Shown here in pieces: positions 1-9,417 of a stretch of DNA of 64,000 nucleotides. The stretch's first letter is position 1. Each line of letters starts with the position of its first letter. Made by a program: the position numbers and the translations under genes. The stretch is from Amycolatopsis sp. FDAARGOS 1241. Its GTDB lineage: Bacteria; Actinomycetota; Actinomycetes; Mycobacteriales; Pseudonocardiaceae. Location of the stretch: positions 5,084,001-5,148,000 of the forward strand of contig NZ_CP069526.1 of assembly GCF_016889705.1 (NCBI RefSeq), in the 5' to 3' direction. Under the pieces are notes generated by a model. It was not told where the DNA came from, searched no databases, and saw only the letters and a list, made by a program, of their open reading frames with translations.

Positions 1-117
1 TCGCGCGCGACCGACGAAAAGCTGGTGCAGAAGATCATCGAGCTGGTCGGCCGGCCGTCGGACCGGCCGCTGCTCGAACCCGGCCGGCTCGATCGGCTTC
101 CCCCCTCCTCGAACTGA
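1..117 (+). CDS. C-terminal end of an unknown protein (partial)
   Basis: The first 38 codons of the window are open in frame 1 and end at a TGA at 115-117. The peptide is charged (KLVQKIIELVG, then a proline-rich tail ending LPPSSN). The gene begins outside the window. I recognise no family. The reading is supported only by codon use and by the clean stop. Confidence 0.45.
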   Translation, partial: SRATDEKLVQKIIELVGRPSDRPLLEPGRLDRLPPSSN

Positions 118-446
118 ACCCATGCGCAAATCCGACCATCCCGGTCCGAGCCGCAACGGCGGGCCTTCACCGCGCACCACCACGGCGGCCGGTGGGCCGG
201 TCTGCGATCCAGAGCCGGGGGGACGACGGCGAAAGCCACACCTGCTGGGTCAGGCCGCACACACCGCTCGAATCCGGCACCGGTCACGGCAATGGCCACC
301 CCGACGCCACACACGCCCGAGCGTGCGCTTACCTCGCGGCTTCGGAACCGTGGCTCTGGTGATCCGGCCGGACACAATTCCGAGGCAGGGGCAAGAGACG
401 ACCACCCGCAGCCGCCACCAGGCGATCACCCACAGGGAAGGATACC
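118..446. other. No recognisable gene
   Basis: About 330 bases without a convincing coding frame. A 162-codon frame crosses it on the plus strand, but its composition (Arg/Pro/His-rich) is typical of a GC-driven shadow frame. I see no clear promoter or terminator. Confidence 0.4.
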
Positions 447-940
447 GTGCTCGTGAGCTACCACAGCAGTCCCGACGGACCAGTTTCGCCCGGCTTTTCC
501 ACGACGACGGCGGACGCGAACGCTGCTCACAATCCCGTTCCGAAGGACCCTCTGAGGACTGTGGTCTCCGATGGCTCGGTCACCATCTTCGTCGCCGGCC
601 CCCCGCTTGAGCAACCGGCAGCCGGATGACGCTGCAACGAGCTCGACTTCGCGACGTCGGTGTGTCGCGGGCTCGTCACCGTCGATCCGACCGGCGGTAG
701 CGAGCTTGGCCCAGCGGGGGGTCAAGCGCCAGTGCGGCATCACAACGCAGTGTCCGCGTCAGGATCCCGGTGCCGGTTCGATATCGTCGCGAGTCATTCG
801 TCGATGATCCGCGCGCTCGCTGTCAGGGGCGTCCAGCTGGAGGACGGCGGCCAACGGCACCGGGCGAGCACGTCTCATCACCCCGGCACAGTGGCAGTTC
901 GAGATCACTTCAGACGGCGAAGCCGGGGCTGACTGGGTGC
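447..940 (+). pseudogene. Probable STAS-domain (anti-anti-sigma-like) relic
   Basis: One plus-strand frame runs from a GTG at 447 (AAGGA-type site just upstream) to about 932, interrupted only by a TGA at 627-629. Pieces in order look like a STAS domain: DGSVTIFVAG (strand), ELDFATS (the usual ELD motif), FDIVASHSSMIRALA (the D-x-SS-x-I/L motif region that carries the phosphorylatable Ser) and LEDGGQR. A one-base shift near 900 then gives FEITSDGEAGAD, like the usual C-terminal helix. STAS proteins antagonise anti-sigma factors, and a sigma factor gene lies 0.9 kb downstream. The stop, the apparent insertion before ELDFATS and the end shift make it a relic. The family call rests on motif resemblance only. 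Confidence 0.35.
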
Positions 941-1858
941 TGTTTTCCACCCTGCCCAGCGTGTGCGGGACGAGGGTGGAGAGCGCACGCTTCTGGTGAG
1001 TCCGATCCGTTGCCGCGATCGGTCCAGTCGCCGCAACGGCCAGTAGCCGTTGGCCTCCATGCAACCCCGGATCGCCCGCCGCCTCCATGGGTGGCACCGC
1101 GGAGAGACATGCCACAGCGGTCATCGCACCACATGCAGCCACCGGGTTTCAGTTACCTGCCAGACAGGGCGAACAATGGCGCAGCCGCCCTCAGCGCAGG
1201 CCCGAACGGCAAGCTCGTCAGGGTCATCGAGCACCCGCATGACGTTGCTCTGGGCGATCCAGAGCCAAACCCGGATGGGTCAGCAGCTCGGCGGTCCGCG
1301 GCCCGTCGCTTCACCACCAGCCATCGGGCAAGCCGCAGATCCCATCCCCGTTGCCCTTTTGCACTACAAAGTGGCGCTCACCTGACACCTTCACCGGTCG
1401 TCTTCGGAGACCCATCTGGACTTTTTGGTCCCGTTTAGCTAGGAAGGTGGAGGAGTCTCAGCTGCTCGTCCGCGATCACTGCGCCCGCCTCCCAGCGTGG
1501 CTGTCATCATCCACCAAAACAGGAGCCAGGATGCCCGAGGAACGTCGGCGGTGGCCCCCGCTCAGCCTCGAAGCATCGGCTTCGTTCGAAGGCTCAAGCC
1601 GGATCCGGTTACGCGGCCTCGTAATCGCTTCGCAACCGGGGGGCGCGCGTGTGTCTGGCGAAGCAGGCATCGACGCCCACGTTCTCCGGGTGAATGCCAT
1701 CGAGACTTCCGGATCCGGATGGCTCACTCCTGGGGGGACCAAGGAGGTTGCGGGTGGAGAAGACGGACAACGGAGAGAAGGCGAGGCGGCATGACGGCAG
1801 ATGTGTCCCGCACTCAGACGGCACAAGTCACTGACACCGGATGGAAAAGACAGTCCCC
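941..1858. other. Long region without a recognised gene
   Basis: Roughly 900 bases. Several shadow frames overlap on both strands, but none carries a recognisable motif or a good ribosome binding site. It presumably holds the promoter of the sigma factor gene that follows; I could not place it. Confidence 0.35.
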
Positions 1859-2506
1859 ATGACCACGACGGAAACCAGTGGACGGGTCCTGGCCGGCGGA
1901 CGGGGTTTTGACCCCGAGTCCGCCACGTGGGTCCGGGAATTGAGCCCTGGCAGTCCAAACTTCGAGGATGCCTGCCGTCGACTCTATGCGATGCTCATCA
2001 CGATAGCCAGGAGGGAGACCGCACGCAGGTCCTCGATCTCGCGGATCAGCGGCCCTGAGCTCGAAGACCTGGCCCACCAGGCCGCAGCCGATGCGCTCAT
2101 GCGCATCACCCACAAGATCGGGGAGTTCCGCGGCGACGCACAGTTCAAGACGTGGGCTTTCAAGTTCGTCATCTTCGAGGTGTCGACGAAAGTCGGCCGG
2201 CACTTCTGGCGCGACCACCGCGTGTCCCTCGACCAGGACGAGACGAACCACGCACGCGCCGCAGTCGGCGACGAGCCACCCCACCAGGCCCAAGCTCTCG
2301 AGCTCAGAGCCGCCCTCACCCACGCCATCGAGAACGTACTGACCGAACACCAGCGAACCGTCTTCGTCGCCGTGGCAATCGACAACGTTCCCATGGACGC
2401 CCTCGCCGCCCGACTGGACACCAACCGCAACGCCATCTACAAGTCGATGTTCGACGCCCGACGCAACATTCGGGCCTACCTGGTGGCAAACGACTTTATT
2501 GCCTGA
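1859..2506 (+). CDS. RNA polymerase sigma factor, ECF-like
   Basis: The 215-residue product has the two-domain layout of small group IV sigma factors. An N-terminal sigma-2 region contains GPELEDLAHQAAADALMRI and FRGDAQFKTWAFKFVIFEV, matching core binding and -10 recognition helices. A C-terminal sigma-4 helix-turn-helix is seen around LTEHQRTVFVAVAI and MDALAARLDTNRNAIYKSM. The start is uncertain: ATG 1859 has GGAAAAG upstream, while ATG 1841 in the same frame would add six residues. No anti-sigma gene follows. The gene sits between a possible STAS relic and a molybdoprotein gene, so its regulon cannot be read from the context. Confidence 0.8.
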   Translation: MTTTETSGRVLAGGRGFDPESATWVRELSPGSPNFEDACRRLYAMLITIARRETARRSSISRISGPELEDLAHQAAADALMRITHKIGEFRGDAQFKTWAFKFVIFEVSTKVGRHFWRDHRVSLDQDETNHARAAVGDEPPHQAQALELRAALTHAIENVLTEHQRTVFVAVAIDNVPMDALAARLDTNRNAIYKSMFDARRNIRAYLVANDFIA

Positions 2507-2762
2507 TTTCCGAAGCTCACAGAGCGAGCCATCCGAACGACGTGGATGGACTGCACAGTCCGTCTGGTACTTCGGGTTTGCACAGCGTGGGCGACCCGAC
2601 GCGCGGGGGCGTCAGCGACAAAGATTTCGCCGACCGCTCAGGCGTGAAGCGCTGGTCGCCGAACGCGGGCCACGTCGAGACGTCCCTTCTGGACGTTATC
2701 GTCCACAAACGGCAGGGCCGCTCACGCGGTCCGCAGCCGAACGAGAAAGGTGGACACACATC

Positions 2763-3368
2763 ATGATCACAAGAGGCTTCGTCGGGCGCCAGCGCTCCGG
2801 CCGGGATCCGCGGCTGCCACCAGGTCAGTACGACGCGGGTAGCGAATGGCCGGTGCTGCACGCGGAAGCGACGCCGTCGATCAGCACCGACGAGTGGACT
2901 TTCACCATCGACGGCCTCGTCGACAAGCCCACCAGCTGGACCTGGGACGAGATCCACGCCCTCGAACCGGACCGGTACGAGGGCGCCATCCACTGCGTCA
3001 CGACGTGGTCGAAGTTCGACATGACCTTCGACGGGGTCTCCATCGACACGCTGCTCGAGCTCACCGGGGTGAGCGATGACGCGGCGTACGTGCTGGCGCG
3101 CTCGCACACCGGCTACACGACCAACCTGCCGATCGAGGACTTGGTCGACGGCCGGGCCTGGGTGGTGTGGGACGTCAACGGCGCACCGCTGGACGACATC
3201 CACGGTGGCCCGGCCCGGCTGCTGGTGCCACACCTGTACTTCTGGAAGAGCGCCAAGTGGGTGTCCGGGCTGAAGTTCATGGCCGAGGACGAGCAGGGCT
3301 TCTGGGAGCGAAACGGCTACCACGACCACGGTGACCCGTGGCTCGAGCAGCGTTACCAGGGGGACTGA
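2763..3368 (+). CDS. Sulfite oxidase-like molybdopterin-binding protein
   Basis: A 201-residue protein matching the oxidoreductase molybdopterin-binding fold of the sulfite oxidase family. The family signature is visible: WTWDEIHAL, then AIHCVTTWSKFD with the Cys that ligates molybdenum, VSIDTLLELTGV, GPARLLVPHLYFWKSAKWV and the closing FWERNGYHDHGDPW. No signal peptide is evident, so it is likely cytoplasmic. The start has a good AAAGGTGG site. Its TGA overlaps the ATG of the next gene (TGATG), which implies translational coupling to a flavin reductase partner, as is common in actinobacteria. That partner is truncated here, so the electron acceptor or donor of this enzyme is unclear. Confidence 0.85.
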   Translation: MITRGFVGRQRSGRDPRLPPGQYDAGSEWPVLHAEATPSISTDEWTFTIDGLVDKPTSWTWDEIHALEPDRYEGAIHCVTTWSKFDMTFDGVSIDTLLELTGVSDDAAYVLARSHTGYTTNLPIEDLVDGRAWVVWDVNGAPLDDIHGGPARLLVPHLYFWKSAKWVSGLKFMAEDEQGFWERNGYHDHGDPWLEQRYQGD

Positions 3369-3547
3369 TGCCGGCCTCTTCTTCCTGGCAGACCGGCGTC
3401 GTGACGGCGATCGGCCCGGAGACGCCACACGCGAAGACTTTCCGGCTGCGGCTGGCCGAACCCCGGACACACCGGGCCGGCCAGTTCTACGTCGTCCGGC
3501 TGACCGCACCGGACGGCTACCACGCCCAGCGGGCGCGACGGGTGTGA
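3368..3547 (+). pseudogene. Ferredoxin reductase-like FAD-binding protein, N-terminal fragment
   Basis: The ATG overlaps the stop of the molybdoprotein gene. The first 50 or so residues follow the ferredoxin-NADP reductase fold (ATP-free FAD domain): GVVTAIGPETPHAKTFRLRL, HRAGQFYVVRLTAPDGYHAQRA. Family members continue with the RxYS flavin motif and an NAD-binding half (about 230 residues in total). Here the homology stops after YHAQRA and the frame ends within ten codons. A Tn3 transposase relic in the opposite direction starts right after, so a transposon or deletion event probably removed the rest. The remaining peptide cannot bind NAD. Confidence 0.7.
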
Positions 3548-3887
3548 AGGAGAAGTTCGCGGATCTCGCCCAGTGCGAGACTCCGCTCGTCGTCGGCCGG
3601 TTCGTCGGCTGTCACGACGCGGCTCCACCTCGTGGCTTCGCACAGGTTCGTACCGAGCTGGTCATTGTTTTCGCTGTGCGCCGGGGAGATGTGGGCCAGG
3701 ACCTCGTCGTCGATGCGGCGCCCAGCCGCGCGCATGTGCTCGACAGCAAGGGCGTAGTACTCGGTCGTCCTGACCGGGCCGCGACGAACGTCACGTCCGC
3801 CGGGGCCCGGGTGAAGAACCGGAACAAGTCCTCCCGGCCGATCTCAGGGAACCGCCGCAGCCCGTCCAGCTCTTCGTCCGTGAACAT
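3530..3887 (-). pseudogene. Tn3-family transposase relic, ends joined by internal deletion
   Basis: Read on the minus strand, the start MFTDEELDGLRRFPEIGRED and FRFFTRAPADVTFV match the N-terminal domain (DUF4158-type) of Tn3 TnpA. Within 40 residues the sequence jumps, with a frame change, to EYYALAVEHMRAAGRRIDDE and VLAHISPAHSEN, which is the very C-terminal part of TnpA. About 900 codons are therefore missing. Sequence after HSEN (to about 3530) is not recognised. The two other TnpA scraps in this window are at 22.3 kb and 49.4 kb. Confidence 0.6.
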
Positions 3888-4279
3888 CGGAGCCACCGCC
3901 GGCAACCTCCCACCAAAACCCCAAGGTGCCCTGGCCGGGCGCCTACCCAGCCATAGCGGCCCCAAATTCCCGGTTACTACGGGCGACCCCGGGTGGCCGA
4001 CGCCGACCGGGCGGCGTGTCATCGTCGGGTGCCGTTATCGCGGTGGGGCGGTGGTTATCGGCGCGGTGTCGGTAAGAACTGCTGTCTGTGCGGCGCGAAC
4101 CAGCCAGTGCGTGTCCGATCGAGGACGGGTGCCCTGGCGTTCCCTGGAGGTTTGGCTGTTGGTGGGGAGAGCACAGGGATGCCCGACGGGTGCTCGTGGA
4201 CTTGTCGCTGATGCGTGATCGGTCGCCTGCTCGAGCGGGCGAGGGTCGTGTCTGTGGCCATCACGGCCGTGAACCAGCA
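3888..4279. other. Upstream region of the ferritin-like gene
   Basis: No gene is recognised in about 390 bases. The plus-strand frame of the following gene stays open upstream from 4088, but the extra 64 residues are Cys/Arg/Trp-rich and unlike a coding region. The segment presumably holds the promoter of the ferritin-like gene. Confidence 0.4.
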
Positions 4280-5317
4280 ATGTCTGTTATGGATCCGTCC
4301 GCCGTTGGCGGGTGGGAGAGGAGTTCGCCGGTGTTTGGGAAACGTTATGCCGCGGCGATGATCGCCCGGAGTGCCGAGAACGTGCGGGACCGTCGCCGTT
4401 TCTTGCAAGCGGCGGGGATGGCCGGCTTGGGTGTCGTCGGTGCCGGAGCGCTGGGCGGGCTCGGCGCAAGACCTGCCGCCGCGGCGACCGCTACGGCTGC
4501 AGCAGGTGCGGTCAGCGACAGCGCGGTGCTCAACTTCGCCCTCAACCTCGAATACCTCGAGGCCGAGTTCTACTTGCACGCCGTCACCGGCCAGGGACTT
4601 GCTGACTCGATGACCACCGGCACCGGGACCCGCGGCGGTGTCACGGGTGGTCGCGCGGTCAAGTTCACGACCGCGACGACCCGCCAGTTCGCCCAGGAGA
4701 TCGCGTCGGACGAGAAGGCCCACGTCCAGTTCCTGCGGACCGCGCTGGGTTCCGCGGCGGTGAGCCGCCCGCCGATCGATCTGCAGTCCAGCTTCACCGC
4801 CGCCGCCCAGGCCGCCGGTCTGGTCAAGCCCGGCCACAGTTTCGACGCCTTCGCCTGTGAAGAGAACTTCCTGCTCGCCGCGTTCCTCTTCGAAGACGTC
4901 GGCGTCACCGCGTTCAAGGGCGCCGCGCCCCTGATCAGCAACAAGACCTATCTCGAAGCCGCCGCCGGGATCCTCGCGGTCGAGGCGTACCACGCGGCTG
5001 GTATCCGCAGCGCGCTTTACCAGCATCGCGGCAGCCTCACGGGTTCAGGCCACCTCGGCCACGACCTGAAGGAAGCCAGTGTCAAGCTGTCCAACGCCCG
5101 TGACAGCCTCGACGGTTCGGTCGACGACGACCAGGGTGTCGTCGACAGCCGGGGCAATGTCAACATCGTCCCGGCCGATGCCAACGGCATCGCCTACAGT
5201 CGCTCGCCCGGCCAGGTGCTCAACATCGTCTACCTCACGCCAAAAGCAGCGACCTCAGGCGGGTTCTTCCCCAAGGGCCTGAACGGCGAGGTCAACACCA
5301 GCGCCGCCAACGGCTGA
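4280..5317 (+). CDS. Tat-exported ferritin-like domain protein
   Basis: The 345-residue product carries a Tat motif (RRRFLQAAG, residues 38-46), a hydrophobic Gly/Ala-rich stretch and an Ala-rich cleavage region near residue 70. The mature part is a ferritin-like four-helix fold (Ferritin_2 / dessication-associated type). [15 protein letters not shown] and [10 protein letters not shown] give the E and ExxH-like ligand positions, followed by [33 protein letters not shown] and the tail [22 protein letters not shown] 4280 was chosen because homology and the long n-region begin there; ATG 4358 is an alternative. A paralogue lacking the Tat leader lies at 29980-30903. The cargo and physiological role of this exported family are not established. 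Confidence 0.8.
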   Translation: MSVMDPSAVGGWERSSPVFGKRYAAAMIARSAENVRDRRRFLQAAGMAGLGVVGAGALGGLGARPAAAATATAAAGAVSDSAVLNFALNLEYLEAEFYLHAVTGQGLADSMTTGTGTRGGVTGGRAVKFTTATTRQFAQEIASDEKAHVQFLRTALGSAAVSRPPIDLQSSFTAAAQAAGLVKPGHSFDAFACEENFLLAAFLFEDVGVTAFKGAAPLISNKTYLEAAAGILAVEAYHAAGIRSALYQHRGSLTGSGHLGHDLKEASVKLSNARDSLDGSVDDDQGVVDSRGNVNIVPADANGIAYSRSPGQVLNIVYLTPKAATSGGFFPKGLNGEVNTSAANG

Positions 5318-5330
5318 TCCACCACCCCAA

Positions 5331-5372
5331 GACGGGCGCCGGAGCGCCTTGAACATCGCCCCGGCGCCCGTC
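5331..5372 (+). terminator. Strong hairpin after ferritin-like gene
   Basis: GACGGGCGCCGG (5331-5342) pairs perfectly with CCGGCGCCCGTC (5361-5372), leaving an 18-base loop, 14 bases after the stop codon. There is no T-run, as is usual for actinobacterial terminators. Confidence 0.6.
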
Positions 5373-5525
5373 GACTGTCATGGCATGGGAATTGCTCGGC
5401 AGGCCGCTGAGAACTTGCGTGCGCGCGGCCGCCGACGGACTCCTTTCGTCTCGCGAACGGGATTCACACCTCGCCTTCTCATGCCGGTCACTGCGTGAGG
5501 GGGTGGGCGACGTCTCGCTCGCGCC

Positions 5526-8342
5526 TCATGACAGGCCCGGACGTCCGTTACGCTCCGCGAGCGCGGCCTTCAGCTGCCTTCTCGAGGCAATGCCCAGCTT
5601 TCCGAAGATCTTGCCCATGTGCCATTCGACCGTGCGTGCGCTGAGGAACAGCTGCGCAGCGATGCCGGAGTTGGTGTGTCCTTCCGCCGCCAGTTGCGCG
5701 ATGGTGGTTTCCTGTCCGGTCAGCTGGTGCGCCGCCGACGCCCGGGGTGCTTGCACGACTACCCCAGCAGCAACGAGCTCCCGCCGGGCGCGTTCAGCGA
5801 ACCCCTCAGCCCCCACACGCCGAAACGTGTCACGGGCCTGCCGCAGCTGCTCGGCTGCTTCACCCTGGCGACGTTCCCGGCGCAGCCATTCGCCGTAGAG
5901 TAGCTGAGCCCTGGCCTGCAGCACGCCGACTTTGCTGCGCTCGAGGTGCCCGATCGCGGCCCGGTAGAGCCCGTCGGCCTCGGCTCCCTGAGCCACCAAG
6001 GCGCGCGAGCGGGCCACCACCCCGAGAGCCATCTCCGTCCCCGCCGCATCGGCACGCTCGGCCAGCTTCCCCGTCGCCTCCATGGCGATAGCGGTCTCAC
6101 CACAACGGGCCGCCGCTTCGACACGTTCACCCAACCCGTAGCCGTACATGCCGATGTCGTCGTGCTCCACCGCCCAATCAGTCGCGGCCAGCGCCTCACG
6201 ATACTGCCCCAAGCTGTTGTGCAACACGGCCGCGGCATACTGCACGATCGGGATCACCCGGCCCTCACCGCGCACCGTGGCGCTGTGCAGACTCGTCCGG
6301 ACCAGATGCAGCGCACGCTCCTCCTGGCCCCGATAGGCCGCCAGCACCGGCTCGATGTACAGCGGCGGCGGAGCTCCGGTGGCCTGGCTGATCGCGCCGG
6401 ACTCTTCGAGCAGCGCGGCCGCCTCGTCGAAGCGGCCCGCGTGCACGCACACGCCGGCGCGGTAGGCGAGCGCGACCGGCAGCAGTGTCAGCACACCCTG
6501 CTCGCGCAGGACCTGCACCTGCCGGGCAGCCAGGTCGTCCCACGACTGCTGGTCCCACAGGTCCAGCGCGATCCGGCCGACGAGCCCGTACCAGCGCAGT
6601 CCCGCAACCCCGGCGTCGGAGTCGCGCAGGAACTGCCGCACGGCCCTCATCAGCGCGGGCGCCGCGGCCGCGTAGCCCTCGGTGAACCGCAGCACGAGCC
6701 CGTCGAGCAGCAGGTCGACCGCGCGCGGCGGATCGGGTGCCGGTGGGGCCGACCGCGCGGCGCGCGCCATCCCGGCCGGTGCGCTGTCCTCGGCCCACAC
6801 GAGACGCCCCGCGAACACCGCCGCCATCAACGCTTCGAGGTAGGTCTCCCGGGCGAGCGGCGGGTCGAGCTCACGCAAGTGCTCGGCGGCCGCGAGCAGC
6901 AGCGCGGGGGCGTCGCGGCCGCGGTGCATCGCGAACGCGATCTGCGAGCGCAGCAACTCGGTCTGGGCCTGGCGCATGAGGTCCGGCGGCGCAGCCTGCG
7001 CATACGCGAGCAGCGCCAGCGCCGCGTCCGGAGCCCCGGCGTCGAGCTTCGCTCGTGCCGCGGCCAAAGCGCGCCGGGCGCGCTCGACGGGATCCGGGGT
7101 CAGCTCGGCCGCATCAGCCAGAAATGCCGACGCCGCGGCCACTCCGCCGCGAGCTCGTGCACGCTCGGCCACCCGTTCCAGCTCGGCCGCGATCGCCTCG
7201 TCGGGACCCGTCGCCGCCCGACCGCGCTGCCACGCACGGTGCTCCACGTCGACGGGATCGATCGCGTCGGCAAGCGCCTCGTGCACACGCCGGCGGTCGG
7301 CGCTGCCGCCCGCCTCGTAGACGGCGGACCGAATCAGCGGGTGGCGGAACCGTACTCGACCCCCGACGGTGATCAGCTCGGCCGTTTCCGCCGGTGCCGC
7401 GGCCGCTTCCGGTATACCGAGGAGTGCGGCGGCACGCCAGAGCACCGCCGTCTCCCCCACCGGGTCGGCGGCGGCGATGAGCAAGAGAAGCCGAGTGTCC
7501 GCCGGCAATGCGGACACTCGGGCAGCGAAGCTGCGTTCGATGCGGCGCGACAGCGGCCGTCCGTGACCAGCCACCCCGAAACCCCCGGTGAACGCGGGCA
7601 GGTTCGCCATGCGCGGGAATTCCCGCAATGCCAGCGGGTTGCCTCGCGCCTCGGCGAGGATGCGTTCACGCACCCGTTCGTCCATCGGGCCGGGCATCGT
7701 CGTTGCCAACAGGGTCCGTGAATCACTGTCGTCAAGCCCGGTGATGCTCAGCTCGGGCAGCCGCTCCAGACCCGCCACATCCGGATTCTGCTCGCCCTCA
7801 CGGACGGCGAAGACCATCGCCACAGGGTCCGCCCGCAGGCGGCGCGCGACGATCGACAGCGTCTGCACCGACGCGCTGTCGAGCCACTGCGCGTCGTCGA
7901 TCACGCACACCAGCGGATGCTTGGCAGCAGCATCCGTGAGCAAGGTCAGCACGGCCAGCCCGACGAGAAACCGGTCCGGTGGCGGGCCCTCCGCCAGCGC
8001 GAGCGCCGTTTTCAGCGCCGCGGATTGCGGAGGCGGCAGACGATCGAGCCGGTCCAGGAGCGGCGCACACACCTGGTGCACGCCGGCGAAGGCCAACTCC
8101 GCTTCCGATTCCGCGCCGCCGACATTGATGACCTGCAGATCATCGGCCTGCGCGACCGCGTGATCCAGCAACGCAGTCTTGCCGATCCCCGCCTCCCCGC
8201 GCACCACCAGCACAGCGCTGCGCCCCCGCCGTGCCTCGCCCAGCACCCCGCCCAGCACCTCGAGCTCACGGCGCCGACCGAACAGGCCCGGAGCGGGATC
8301 GTCACCGCCGTTCACCGCATCTCCGATCGGTCGAGGCCGCAA
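5526..8342 (-). CDS. Large LuxR-family (LAL) transcriptional regulator
   Basis: The protein is 938 residues. An N-terminal AAA/STAND ATPase module starts at FGRRRELEVL; the Walker A is GEAGIGKTALL (residues 49-59) and the Walker B is PLVCVIDDAQW (about 143-153). A long Ala/Leu/Arg-rich TPR-like middle follows. The C-terminal 65 residues form a LuxR helix-turn-helix (LTGQETTIAQLAAEGHTNSG, ARTVEWHMGKIFGKLGI). The size and order are those of MalT-like LAL regulators, which activate transcription in response to a ligand. It is a single gene with no co-oriented partner, and no target can be deduced. The frame is intact over 2.8 kb. The start is taken at the ATG just before the conserved FGRRREL. 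Confidence 0.9.
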   Translation of the reverse strand: MRPRPIGDAVNGGDDPAPGLFGRRRELEVLGGVLGEARRGRSAVLVVRGEAGIGKTALLDHAVAQADDLQVINVGGAESEAELAFAGVHQVCAPLLDRLDRLPPPQSAALKTALALAEGPPPDRFLVGLAVLTLLTDAAAKHPLVCVIDDAQWLDSASVQTLSIVARRLRADPVAMVFAVREGEQNPDVAGLERLPELSITGLDDSDSRTLLATTMPGPMDERVRERILAEARGNPLALREFPRMANLPAFTGGFGVAGHGRPLSRRIERSFAARVSALPADTRLLLLIAAADPVGETAVLWRAAALLGIPEAAAAPAETAELITVGGRVRFRHPLIRSAVYEAGGSADRRRVHEALADAIDPVDVEHRAWQRGRAATGPDEAIAAELERVAERARARGGVAAASAFLADAAELTPDPVERARRALAAARAKLDAGAPDAALALLAYAQAAPPDLMRQAQTELLRSQIAFAMHRGRDAPALLLAAAEHLRELDPPLARETYLEALMAAVFAGRLVWAEDSAPAGMARAARSAPPAPDPPRAVDLLLDGLVLRFTEGYAAAAPALMRAVRQFLRDSDAGVAGLRWYGLVGRIALDLWDQQSWDDLAARQVQVLREQGVLTLLPVALAYRAGVCVHAGRFDEAAALLEESGAISQATGAPPPLYIEPVLAAYRGQEERALHLVRTSLHSATVRGEGRVIPIVQYAAAVLHNSLGQYREALAATDWAVEHDDIGMYGYGLGERVEAAARCGETAIAMEATGKLAERADAAGTEMALGVVARSRALVAQGAEADGLYRAAIGHLERSKVGVLQARAQLLYGEWLRRERRQGEAAEQLRQARDTFRRVGAEGFAERARRELVAAGVVVQAPRASAAHQLTGQETTIAQLAAEGHTNSGIAAQLFLSARTVEWHMGKIFGKLGIASRRQLKAALAERNGRPGLS

Positions 8343-9163
8343 AACAAACCAGGTCGAGTCTTGCTTCTGCCGCCCTCATTCCGCACATATCGAACAACTT
8401 TTCCCAAATCAGACAAAGACAGCAAACTATTCAACGGAGAACCCACGAGTTTCATTGCAAGAGACCTCACACCCAGCGCAAGGTGAGCGAGTGCCGTTCA
8501 ATCCTCGATATCGAACATCGGCCCGCGGACCAGCTCAGCGGCCACTTCAGCAAACCTGTCGCCATGACGGTTACGCCGGAAATCGCTAGCACTCCAAGAT
8601 TCAACGCCTGGGCGTCGAGTCACGTCCTGGTCGGCACCGGCGCGCGGAGGTGCGTCTCTTCAAAGCTGCATCTCGTAGCCGGCCAATGTGGTCTATGCGG
8701 TCCAGTTCACCCTCAAGCCGTAGCGCCATGCCCAAGTCGTGTGACGTCGACCCTGCACGCAGGGTGGTTGCCGCCGTCACGACACGCCTTGCACAGCTCC
8801 CAGACACCCTCGACGCATACCCCCTCTGGTTACCCGACATACCAGAAGGCTAGTTGCTGCCAGCGCAGAGCGCACCGTAGCTCAGTGTGATTATGGACTA
8901 TTTCGTCCACTATCTCGGCAACTCGGGCGATGACTGCGCGGCTGCCAGGAACGACCGGACGTGGTCGATCGCATGTCGAGCGTGAGCGTCATCGGCTCCG
9001 TCAGGTGGGCAGCCTGCGTAAGCAGCGCATCTACCCTGCGACGCTTCGACGAGAAAGGTCGCGACCTTCGTCAGGCACCATCGGGGCCACTCCCTCGGCT
9101 GGAAGCCTTTCCCAGAGCTGGGAGCACTTCGCGAGCATCGAGATTCAGTCCGCAGCCAGCGCC
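8343..9163. other. Region without a recognised gene
   Basis: A short AT-richer patch (about 8380-8450) lies upstream of the LuxR gene and is the likely promoter area. Small frames at 8601-8853 on both strands show no motif. I see nothing else. Confidence 0.35.
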
Positions 9164-9373
9164 GGCCCGATTCCGGAGCTGGGTTTCGGGTTGGTCGCGG
9201 CCGTCGATGATGGCGCCGTCGACGGCGGCGGTGAGGGAGACCAGCGCCCGGGCGAAGTCGGTGATCGTGGTGCGCGGGTCGGAGTTGTCCGCACCAGCGC
9301 TGCGCGTGACAAACTGTGTCCCCTCGGCGCCGACCGTCCCCGATCCGAGTTCCGCGACGGGTTTCCACCTGGC
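9164..9373 (-). pseudogene. Decayed copy of the GADN-type small protein family
   Basis: On the minus strand, SAGADNSDPRTTITDFARAL and VSLTAAVDGAIID match the core of the intact gene at 22543-22896 (AGADNTDPRTTMVDLARAL, DSLTTAVTALIAPHLDD). The N-terminal half is replaced by KPVAELGSGTVG, which also precedes the third copy near 26.05 kb. The tail diverges after AIIDG. The copy abuts the VCBS relic. No function is known. Confidence 0.55.
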
Positions 9374-9417
9374 CACACCTCGGGCGCGGAGTAGCCCGTA
9401 CCGGTGGAGCGCATGAG

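Noticed and set aside
5946..7721. 591-codon plus-strand frame across the LuxR gene
   Set aside because: It is antisense to an intact LAL regulator with clear Walker and HTH motifs; its composition is typical of a GC shadow frame.
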